Source: Branchiostoma belcheri (Eukaryota > Chordata > Leptocardii > Amphioxiformes > Branchiostomatidae). From it: DNA of 64,000 nt. Below, in pieces: positions 13,101-20,848 of the stretch. Location: the NCBI RefSeq assembly GCF_001625305.1, contig NW_017802379.1:7733701-7797700 (forward strand). The letters are read 5' to 3'. The position numbers and the translations under genes are program-made. The notes below the pieces were generated by a model. The model did not search any database. It was not told where the DNA came from and saw nothing but the letters and a program-made list of their open reading frames with translations. Within the stretch, counting starts at the first letter, position 1. The number at the start of each line of letters is the position of its first letter.

Positions 13101-15434
13101 TGATTGGTCCTACTCGTCTAAGCCCTTTTTGGGGTATGTACATATTAGGTAAGGGCCGTTCGGACGTCCGAACGGCGACGTTAGCGTCCGTTCGAACGTC
13201 CGAACGCCTTATCATCAACATGTCCGACGGCGAACCGAACGCTAAAGCGCACATGATATAGCCGTAGTCAGTCTTTCCGCGATAAATCATCAACATGGCT
13301 GACGCACAAGCCGCTCATCTCACGGAGGTTGATGTTGACCTCGCAATCACGTCCGTTTTGGACGATTTAGACGGAATATCGTCGCTCAAAAATGAGCAAA
13401 AAATGCATTGAATAATTTCGTTCGTGATGTTTTGGGCGTCCTACCGGTAAAAAAAGAACGCACCGAGAAAAGGAAAACTCGCGCGAAGATCTGTGTTTAC
13501 AAAACAACAAACATCACTTGAATAATGCAGGCGCGCCATTGGCCGTCGCCTCTGAGGCTCAGCCAATCAAATGAAGCCCCGCTGCTCGGGCTAGCTCATT
13601 ACGTGACGTCATGACCAATCGTTTTATATGTGTGCAAGTCCAGACCCAGTTATAGAGTTTGCGAATATACTACTGGGGATGGTACCCAGGCTAGGGAATT
13701 ACAGCATGTATCTGGGAATTATCTGAGTGCACCTGGAAAGTTGAATCTACATCCTTGTGACTTTTCGTGTTGTGGGATGTAAAACGTAAAAATTGGCAGC
13801 CGGTGTCTGGAAATTTTTTGGACAAAGGAGAAATTTTTCAAATTTTCTTTCATCAACTTTATAAACTATAACTCTTATCAAAAGGTTAGCATTACTTTTT
13901 TTTTTACTTCAGGTTTGAAATTAGTCATTAGGCAGGGATTTGGGAAATGAAATAGAACTAGCTACACGTATGCCTTTCCTTGTTGCGTAATATTCTTTTG
14001 TTCCTCTGTTTCTATCATGATTTTAAGTACAAAAGAAGCCAAGGATCTTCATTACTTATTCCTTTTACTCCTTGTGGATGTTTCTTCTTTTGTCAGCTGT
14101 TGCTAGCCAACTGTCTTCCCTCATTCATGCCCCCATAGCTCCTCCTTGTAGAGGAGTGACGAGTTTTCTCATTACATACCTCATCAATCATATTCAGCTG
14201 ACACACCTCGCATGTCACTGCTGAGATGGTGTCAGTATTAATTTATGAGTGCTTCAGTTGTCCTTACAGTGGTGAATGGGAGATGACAAGGTTTCGTGTT
14301 TAGGAAGAACTAACCAGCACTCGCTACCTACCTATTAACCTTATGTTGTCTGTCCCCCCACCGACCGTACCTCACGGACAACTCTTAGCAGATGTCGAAG
14401 ACAGTTAGGTGGCCTACACATCATTTTGGGGATGTTTTAGAAAGCTCACCTTTGTGGTTCTTGTGGTCACAGTGATAACAGTTGCTCACCTCTATCAGGA
14501 AAACATTGCACCAACATCAAACATAGTAGTCCTTGTATCATGTTTATCTATTGGCATGATATAAGGGCAGCCATTTTGGTTGGTGCATTTTTCCCATGCT
14601 TGGCTGTTAAGCTTATTAGCTTTAACTACAATATGCGAATCAAAGCACCTTGTAGACACATACATACTCCATAATGGGGGCTTGTTGTAGTTTAAGACTT
14701 TGCTGTCTCTTTTTATTTCCAGTCTTAGGATCATTGCAGGAATGGAGCAGGACAATTAGATAGTGCTTTGTGAAATCTGCACTGCAAGTTGTCTCTACAT
14801 GTATGTCTTGATTGTAGTAAAGATATCCAATGCAATTTCAGGGTGGCAAGACTGAATTTTCAAAGTCAATTTTCTAGTCTCGTTTAATGTAGTAAGTTGA
14901 ATCAATCCTTTCCCATAGCGTACGGATATCTGTGAAGCAAAAAAAGTCACTGGTGGAAAACGGTTGCTTGTTTTATATCGTAGGCCGATTCTAACTGTTT
15001 ATGGGTAGTATCCAAAAAATTTGTTCGGGGTCTAGCCATCTACTTCAAATTTCAAGAATGGAATGATGGCAAAAATGTGCTAAGAAATAGAAGTAAGTGT
15101 CAGTATCAAACCAGACAGATCCTCATCAAGAATATTTTTGTTTTGCCACCCTGAAATTGCATTGGATGCCTTTAAAAGAATATTTAGCAATGTTTTTTTT
15201 TAATATCAAAATGGAAAATTTGTTCGCTGTGATAGTGAAGTCACTCTGAAGTGCGTCACTCTTTGTCCATCTCATTCCTGCACCTGACTCTTGCTGACCT
15301 TGAACTTTTGTGTTTCACCAGATGCCCTTCAGGACATGAATGCCAAGCTGCGTGCAGAGCTGGCCGACTTAGAGGGAGAGATCGCGAGATACAAGCACGT
15401 CGGCAAGCCTGCACAGGGAGGCAAGAAGAGATAG
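1171..15434 (+). CDS. KIF12: KIF12-like kinesin, 5'-partial (nine exons)
   Basis: This is a microtubule motor. Coding exons are 1171-1246, 2858-3010, 3627-3762, 4376-4467, 5762-6742, 7190-7453, 7853-8015 (or from 7856, tandem CAGCAG acceptor), 11857-11907 and 15322-15434. Every junction is GT-AG and the phases match throughout, giving about 675 residues. In the translated part the P-loop GQTGSGKT is at about residues 9-16, YLEIYNEQVKDLL follows, switch I NEHSSRSH is near 134 and switch II DLAGSE near 172. The motor ends near residue 280. LPVRWSKEQGFYVENL and the motor-distal layout match KIF12 rather than other kinesins. After the motor come two coiled-coil stretches (about 285-400), a Ser/Pro/Arg-rich linker, a Lys-rich region and a short terminal coiled coil ending GGKKR. 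The missing N-terminal motor exons should lie left of the window, beyond the LTR element. Family identity is from remembered motif similarity and was not searched. Confidence 0.88.
3818..4043. mobile_element. Mariner-like MITE (CTGTAA ends, TA flanks)
   Basis: A 226-bp element in a KIF12 intron starts CTGTAAATC, ends GAATTACAG and is flanked by TA on both sides, as expected for Tc1/mariner-type insertions. Related copies contain the same 'ttatgttcacggtagcaaa' and 'aattatttgttaacggtaa' blocks. They lie near 21205-21360 (truncated by a SINE), 30225-30412 (reverse), 31943-32000 (fragment), 33450-33648 and 56235-56300 (fragment). No transposase is present. Confidence 0.6.
4643..4900. mobile_element. 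Truncated copy of the AGGCCATGTTGATT MITE family
   Basis: The left end AGGCCATGTTGATTTGATTA is preceded by a partial second copy of the same end at about 4625. The internal sequence resembles the full element at 10628-11024. No right end was found. It lies in a KIF12 intron. Confidence 0.45.
4901..5761. other. KIF12 intron sequence
   Basis: AT-rich intronic sequence without coding signal. A fragment at about 5650-5705 matches one arm of the fold-back element at 23046-23217. The polypyrimidine tract before the 5762 acceptor is clear. Confidence 0.5.
8050..8242. mobile_element. TAGCC...GGCTA MITE with 8-bp target duplication
   Basis: A 193-bp element begins TAGCCTCCGTAGCA and ends TGCTATGGAGGCTA, an inverted repeat with one mismatch. 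Direct 8-bp flanks TATCAAGT occur at 8042-8049 and 8243-8250. The internal sequence (GAACTGGG, TTCTGATTAGCCCAG) is shared with the element at 27977-28211. It lies in a KIF12 intron. Confidence 0.8.
8285..8520. mobile_element. Fold-back repeat
   Basis: The two halves are imperfect inverted copies. 'aatgcctgtcagacatctt' on the left pairs with 'agatgtctgacaggcattg' on the right, and 'gactggagtactgcttct' pairs with 'agaagcagtattccagtc'. A partial related copy is near 55485-55575. There is no coding capacity. Confidence 0.55.
8545..9255. repeat. Composite repeat with TGCAATTTTGCAC words
   Basis: Both ends carry alternating GTGCAA/TTGCAC words beside a 'gttcgaaatac'-like sequence (inverted as 'gtatttcgaaccc' on the right), enclosing about 500 bp. 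A related short arrangement with 'gtttgaaatacc' and a repeated 'gtgcaggt' word is at 35205-35400. Short ORFs inside do not resemble proteins. Boundaries are approximate. Confidence 0.4.
9454..9602. mobile_element. Old MITE with CAGCCTGGATGCCAG / CTGGCACCCAGGCTA ends
   Basis: The ends are inverted and resemble those of the TAGCC group. No target duplication is visible, so this is a degenerate copy or an independent family. It lies in the large KIF12 intron (8016-11856). Confidence 0.4.
10220..10280. repeat. Perfect 23-bp inverted repeat (hairpin)
   Basis: The arms at 10220-10242 and 10258-10280 are exact reverse complements separated by 15 bases. A further CTCCATGGAG word occurs at about 10300. 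A related palindromic word, GAGGTAGAATTCTACCTC, is at about 25982-25999. It is intronic. Confidence 0.7.
10628..11024. mobile_element. MITE with AGGCCATGTTGATT terminal inverted repeats
   Basis: The left end AGGCCATGTTGATTTGATTA plus TAGATGACATCC matches the inverted right end GGATGTCATCCATATAATCA plus AATCAACATGGCCT. The AT-rich interior has no ORF. Left-end fragments occur at 4643, 40812 and 54588. A relative with AGGCCACAGCAA ends is at 60481-61017. Confidence 0.65.
12466..12690. repeat. Dispersed repeat with GTCACCATGGTGAC core
   Basis: The order of blocks is 'acatttgcaaagcaaat', 'ctgttaattcttact', 'atgtaacccaacacca', a GTYACCATGGTRAC-like palindrome, a GAAGAGGAGGAAG stretch and 'tatgttttccttcggtaaa'. 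The same order recurs at 54021-54295 and in part at 37140-37310, 43258-43310, 46800-46882 and 47690-47757. It is intronic in KIF12. Confidence 0.6.
12986..13693. mobile_element. 708-bp TIR element with 9-bp target duplication, carrying a helicase-like exon
   Basis: Perfect 68-bp terminal inverted repeats (12986-13053 and 13626-13693) begin TAGCCTGGGTACCATCC. They are flanked by the direct repeat GGGAATTAC at 12977-12985 and 13694-13702. The 9-bp duplication with long TIRs resembles Mutator-like (MULE) elements, but no transposase is present, so the superfamily is inferred. The interior is GC-richer than the surrounding intron, holds short palindromes around GGACGTCC, an ORF at 13295-13411 (see next entry) and CCAAT words near 13560-13620. 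It lies in the KIF12 intron 11908-15321. Identity of the arms suggests a recent insertion. Confidence 0.85.
13295..13446 (+). pseudogene. Candidate captured first exon of a RecQ-like helicase
   Basis: The ORF starts at ATG 13295 (MADAQAAHLTEVDVDL), runs through SLKNEQK and stops at 13409. One base shift at the AAAAAATG run lets it continue as ALNNFVRDVLGVLP up to 13446, where GTAAAA looks like a splice donor. The combined pattern (LK-EQ-AL--F---RDVLGVLP) matches the region just before the Walker A motif TGYGKS of RecQ-type SF2 helicases, which would start in the next exon. It is therefore a frameshifted, truncated first exon inside a transposon. The match is from memory of the family pattern. 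Confidence 0.4.
14823..15174. mobile_element. Family-B MITE, complete copy (about 350 bp)
   Basis: The ends are inverted: ATCCAATGCAATTTCAGGGT on the left and CCTGAAATTGCATTGGATGC on the right, the latter followed by CTTTAA. Several copies carry TTTAA beside GGCATCC, which hints at a TTAA-type target but is unproved. The interior blocks 'gttgcttgttttatatcgta' and 'aagaaatagaagtaagtgtc' recur in many copies: 18060-18225, 21945-22365, 29205-29533, 30765-31435, 32780-33000, 38325-38670, 51070-51320, 51345-51720, 52478-52822, 59685-60015, with fragments at 24030-24100 and 42990-43066. There is no ORF. Confidence 0.7.
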
Positions 15435-15480
15435 TACATGTCTGACCCAGGGGAGAGCAAAACATCAACAACAATTTGTT

Positions 15481-15512
15481 ATTTCACTCCATACTATAGT
15501 ATGGAGTGAAAT
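15481..15512. repeat. Perfect 32-bp palindrome
   Basis: ATTTCACTCCATACTA is followed immediately by its exact reverse complement. It sits 47 bases after the KIF12 stop and would form a loop-poor hairpin in the transcript. Confidence 0.8.
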
Positions 15513-15915
15513 ATTGTTCAGAATGCTTTTCAGAAGGTGATACAGTGTGCCCAAGCAGTCCATATGGTGACATTGAATTTTCTGAAACAACAGAATAATG
15601 TATCATGGATAGCACTGACCTCTAGTAGGCATTTGCGCAGACTTGATCATTCTGCTATTGGAGCTGAAAGTAGCTGATTGAACTCATTCAGCAGTGTGGT
15701 ATCAACTTTTGACTGCTGCCTCATTGAATTTTGCTAAAAGTGCAGGAACATCAGCTACATGTATTTGTGAGCCTCCAGGCTCCATCCATGCAGGAATTGC
15801 TTTCATCTTCACAAACTCACATTCATAGACTTCGTGAATTTCAGTGAGATTGTTTCAGTGTAATCTGTACCATGTAAAATTCTGTCATGTTGTTTTAGAT
15901 GATAATATGTGACTG

Positions 15916-15921
15916 AATAAA
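15916..15921 (+). terminator. Candidate KIF12 poly(A) signal AATAAA
   Basis: First canonical AATAAA in a plausible context (GACTGAATAAAGC), about 480 bases after the stop codon. Confidence 0.45.
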
Positions 15922-16500
15922 GCATGGCCTTCCACACCATCTCTGCAATGCAAAGAATACATGTACTAGTAGTATGTGTGTGGCAGAAAAAAAGCAGTTG
16001 TCAGTCAGAGATATCAACAATTGGTCAGTTTAACTGATCATGTCTTGAAATGAGGAGCCATATGGGAGATTATGATATATAATTTTTCTTGAATATGGTA
16101 GAGCAGTATATTTCAAGACATGCTAAAGAAGAGAAACAATAAAATCTTTGGAGTCACAATTTTGCATCAATTGTAGCCTCTGCTCAATAAAAAACAGCAA
16201 TGGCCAGTAGAGCTATTCCTACATGGTAGTCATGTCAATGTATACATTTACTATGCTGTAATCAAGTTTTGTAGTAATTTAGTGTACAAGATAATGTAAA
16301 CAGTGTATATAGTTCCTGCTGCTGTTTTGTACATATTAGTTTTGTATCACATTATTGCTTAGGAGATTTTGACAAAACATTCTATTATATTAGACAGAAA
16401 TGATATCTGTACAGAAGGTATTGTGAAATATGTTATACTTTACATGTGTTATTGAAAATTTCTTGATGATAATTCAAATTCTGGAATGTCTATCGTGCAC

Positions 16501-19350
16501 TCTAGCTGCTCTTTTCCATTGTGCTTATCTCTCTGATACATGTGGTAGAGTCCAGCAATGCTTTAGCCAATCAAGGGAAGTTTTAGATTCAAGCAGACAA
16601 CCAACCAGGCAAGCTGTTACAAATGTATGAAATTCCTGCTGGCTGACTTGTCCACCATTCCATGTAGTTTTCAAGTTTGAAGAGACTTAATGATAAACTG
16701 GTAAAAACACAACACATGTATGTTCATAGTTAATAAATCATAAAATATCCCAATCATTTACAGATAAAAAGGCATTCTCTGTTTGTGAAAAAGAATGTTA
16801 CTGCATTACAGATGTAGGGCCTGCACATATGTGTACTCAGAAGATGGCTCTGTCCTTGGTACTAAAACTGTCATGTTAGTGCATTTAGAACATTCAGTGG
16901 TCTACCATATTTCTTAGAAAGAAAGACAGCCACTACAAATGTTGTATGTATTTGTGCCTGTTTGTCAGAACACATGCATTGCTAAACATTTTGTCAAAAG
17001 TAATGACGGAACACAATTAATTGCAGATAGTTTGGTATGTGATGCCAAAAATTACATGTACATTATCTGGTGTATCTAGTCAAAGTCCAGTGTCAGCTTT
17101 GCAGCACATAATTATGTGGAATGTGGTCAACATTGGCAAAGGCAGGCTAGACTAATAGCTGGAACAGGGTTTATCTTAAAGTTTACATTTAACCATTTCT
17201 GTCAATTTTTACTGTGTGTGTTGCATATATACCTAGGATCCTAAATGACTGTTTTTTTAAGGCATCAAAGTTTGTGACCGGTATGTTTACAGTTTGAAAC
17301 CATACAGGCCTAGCCCTCAAGCACGTACACCTTTAAAAAGTATCATTGCTGCACTTTCATTGGCCAGCCTTGCTGTTGCTGCACTTTCATTGGCCAGCAT
17401 TGTCAATGGAGTTACCTCACCAACCAATGAGCATGCTCAATTTTTGAGATATGAATTATATTGTTCTGGTGACATATTGTTAGTATAAATGTGTTTTGAT
17501 GAATTCTTATAAACACTGATTGGCATACAATACATGTAATACTTATCTGTTGAAGGTACCTATATGTTGATAATACTTGTCAATGTGTTGTAAGTATAGT
17601 CATTGCCCCTAGAATTGGTGTGACAATTTTACTGCACTTAGGTAGTAAAATTGTGTGAAATGCACCTAAGATCTGTTGAATTTTAGTGTATTTCTGACAA
17701 AAAGTAGTTGTATTGTGTATATTTGTCACCTATGTGTACTGAAGCCATTGCACCTGTTCAAGCCATCAGATGTTTGAGAATTGTGCAGAAAATTATATTT
17801 TCACAAAAGAAAAAAGACGTCGTGTTGTTATTCATACTATATGTTACAGGTGAAACCTGGTAAAGGTATATCCCAACATATAAATCTCAGTGTATCGAAT
17901 TTCTTGGCTCAACCCAATGCTCATGGCAAATCATATAGGTTTTAGTAGTTACAAGACGTTGTTTTTTTCCGATCAGCACCCACAGTAACATCAGGTGCAG
18001 TTCTACTTTGTTCCGCTATGTGGCGTCCTTGCACGGCAGTGAGTTGGGAAAGAGACTTGAATGAACAAGAGCTTACTCCGGGCTCATATAGCTTGATTTT
18101 GGGCTCCTTCAAGTTTGAAATGATGACGAAAATGTAATATGAAATGGCAGTAATTAAATGTCAATATCAGATAGATTTTCGAATTCTCATCCAGAATATT
18201 TTTTTGTTTGGCTGCCCCGATATGTACAGACATTTCGGCACCATGCTTTACACACTCTACCACTACTGTCAGACACATTGACGTCAGAACATTCCCCCTC
18301 GCGTGTCTACTTACAGTCAAACACTCTGACGCATAGAAACCACAGAACAAAAGGTTTCCGGTACTGCGCACAGAAACCATAGCGCTGGCTTCTGATGAAC
18401 TTTTAAATTGATCACGATTCGCACGACCGCCGTCAATCATGTAAAACAGTCTGTTACATAACATCAAGTCGTTTAATCTTTATACTGAGTTTCCTTAAAT
18501 TCGGGTAGGGTATTGAGATTGGCCAAGGTGTAACATATAAGACCTTAGTGGCGTTTTTTCTTCTTCTTTGTTGATGTTGTTGTTGTTAGTCATCCTTAGG
18601 CTACACCTCCTTAATTTTATGGATGACATCCTCTGAAGACCCCCAAACTAGTGCGCGCGGGCGAATAAAAAAATAGGCCAAAAATAAAAATGCTATAACA
18701 TGTTAGTATTAAACCACAGGAATACAAAACTGGTATTGTGAATTTGCGACAGTGCATAGCGACGTTATACGACAAGCCGGCACATGCTGGCTTTTGCGGA
18801 ATTTATGAATCAGCACTGAGTTCTTCAGTCGTGGAGCTTCGGTAGCCTGGGTGCCATCCTCCAGAGTTACCACCGGCTCCGTATTGTCGCTAACTACTAG
18901 GCCAGGCAAAGAGCCAGGCCAGAGCCTCGGAGGTCCGAGGACGTGATCTTGGAAATGGTGAGGCGCTAGGCATCCAGTGCATTTTTCGATATGAACAAGG
19001 CCACCCGGCAACGACATCGGCCCCCTTCAGGGTCAACGCTTTGATCAGTCTTAATTGAAGTAATATTACTATGTAAAGTCTGAAGGCCACGAGCGATACC
19101 ATGACACAGGCCTTTTTAAGTTGGACGCGTCCATTTTCTGGTGGGTGTAAAGAGTGCCTGGAGTTATGCTACGTTGAATTTTCCCTTCACCATAGATGGT
19201 ATTAGGTTATTTTTGTGCCGTCAAAGTTTACACAAATTAAAAGTGGCTAAGTTTAAAATCTGTTTAATTTCCGTGTCTTAGTCAACCGCTGAACACATGT
19301 GTTACTAAATCTCCACTCCCACCCCTGTAACATAATCTAATGGTCTGCCT
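16501..19350. other. Intergenic region
   Basis: No convincing exon on either strand. It holds a two-copy tandem (17345-17402, unit 30 bp, TTGCTGCACTTTCATTGGCC), a family-B MITE fragment (18060-18225), and an element end at about 18852 (TAGCCTGGGTGCCATCC) resembling the TIR of the 708-bp element. Minus-strand ORFs at 18709-19102 show no recognisable motif. Confidence 0.5.
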
Positions 19351-19359
19351 AATTACACA

Positions 19360-19535
19360 ACTTACGTCCAATCAGATTCCTGTTTACTTTTACGGCCGAC
19401 CAATCAAATCGCCGTTGCTACCGCCGGCGACGGCGGCCATCTTGTGCAACAACAAGTGTCAGAAAAGGGGGTCTTATTTTTCTAGCCTTGAAGGGGAGAA
19501 ATGCCAAGTTTGAGGCATTTCAGCAACCTTCCATG
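19360..19535 (+). promoter_or_regulatory. Candidate promoter and untranslated first exon of the coiled-coil gene
   Basis: Two CCAATCA boxes (about 19368 and 19400) precede a CpG-rich stretch ending GCGGCCATCTTG at 19433-19444, one base away from an inverted YY1 element. A GTGAGA splice-donor-like site follows CCATG at 19535. The next acceptor-like site is GTTGCAG at 20587-20593, ahead of the coding exon. The arrangement suits a TATA-less promoter with a spliced 5' UTR. No transcript evidence is available. Confidence 0.4.
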
Positions 19536-19658
19536 GTGAGATCTCATTTTCTTACGACTGTCCTAATTACCGGGACTTTTAAGTATTTATTATATTGTAC
19601 ATCTAAACCTGTTTTGGAGCGTTAAAGAGACAAAATTTACTCGTTTTTAGGGTGGGTG

Positions 19659-19741
19659 TAGCCGTGGCGACTATTGATTCGGGCTTACATTGCAGCTGAG
19701 GGTAATGCAATGTAAGCCCGAATCAATAGTCGCCACGGCTA
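19659..19741. mobile_element. 83-bp perfect hairpin element with 9-bp target duplication
   Basis: The arms of 36 bp at 19659-19694 and 19706-19741 are exact reverse complements around the 11-base loop GCTGAGGGTAA. The ends read TAGCC...GGCTA. The direct repeats GGGTGGGTG flank it at 19650-19658 and 19742-19750. Same termini and duplication length as the 708-bp element, so it is read as a minimal relative. Confidence 0.8.
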
Positions 19742-20365
19742 GGGTGGGTGGGGGTTTAGCTATACAAAACATTCAGCGATATATTCACAGTTTACTCTAA
19801 GGATTGAATTTGTTTTGTTTTCGATCAGATTGCTTCATGTTGTAAAACGTTTATGTATGCCCATGTTGCTGTTTATGTTGCTACATTTCGTTGTACTTGA
19901 CGATATGTGGTGTGACAAAGAAGCCCTATGACTGTGTCGTTAAAGAATGTGTTGTTTTTCCTGAGAGCAGGTGTTTTAATTCTCTTTAATTACACCACAT
20001 GATTGCAGTTAATGAGTGTTTTATAGCAGAGTTGATTCTTATGTACACAAACCATTGGCTTCTTTGTCACGTACAACATGAATCTTTCAACTGCGTTATC
20101 CTTTTGTTGCTCTTTTTGCCAAACTACGCAATCTTTAGAATCTAATGACGCATGCACACCTCACCAAAGGGTAAAGACAGGACTGGTGTACTTTAAATCC
20201 AGACAAGACAGAATGTAAAATATGCCGTATAAACTACTCTTATGTTGCCCAAAATGTTGTTATTGTTGTTGTTGTACTTGTGTTATGTCTAATATCTCGC
20301 TAGACAAGGTCTCTTGGTGCGTTGGTACAGTTGGGAGTCAAATCTAGGTATTTAACTCTTGGTGC

Positions 20366-20560
20366 AGCATGAAAACAGACATTTAAGCAAACTTTCTGCA
20401 ATATGTAAAGAAGTATTAAAGGTGAGAAAATATTTCAGTAGACTTTACGACTTCGTAAAGGCTGCTGAAAGGTAAGTTCCGCCTTTCCGTCACCTTTCAG
20501 TTTATCTTAAATACGACGTAAACATCTTTACACTTCCTTTAAAAATCCGTAAATATGCAT
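20366..20560. repeat. Dispersed about 195-bp repeat, copy 1
   Basis: Closely matches 59005-59205, sharing runs such as 'gaaaacagacatttaagcaa', 'tatgtaaagaagtattaaag' and 'ttccgcctttccgtcacctt'. Copy 1 has GAAAGGTAAGTTC, a good splice donor, where copy 2 has GAAATGCAAGTTC. It lies just upstream of the coiled-coil gene and may overlap its 5' UTR. Confidence 0.7.
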
Positions 20561-20848
20561 GCGTGATGTAACCCATTTGTTGTTGTGTTGCAGATGTGAG
20601 TTTAAGGACTTCAAAGTACCATTTCTCCATAGAGGAGGCTCTGCAAGATAGTGAATGTGCTTCTTTCATGAGAGGAAAGCAGGAACGAAAGAGCTGGCAG
20701 CCAAAAAACCAAAGAACATAACAACAAGCTTACGTTAATGTGTATGCAAGAACAGTAGATTTCCCTTACTGCGAGCTAGATTTGCAACTGAGCTCTTACA
20801 AATACTGTGCGGCGACGACAACAGCAAATTTTCTCACAAGTATGTACG

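Larger units (their letters stand above)
15435..16500 (+). other. KIF12 3' UTR region
   Basis: The sequence is AT-rich after the TAG at 15432-15434. It contains a perfect palindrome (15481-15512) and the first good poly(A) signal at 15916-15921. Further AATAAA words follow near 16139 and 16186. The true 3' end cannot be fixed from sequence. Confidence 0.45.

Noticed and set aside
18709-19102. Two overlapping minus-strand ORFs
   Set aside because: No splice context, no recognisable motif and overlap with transposon-like ends.
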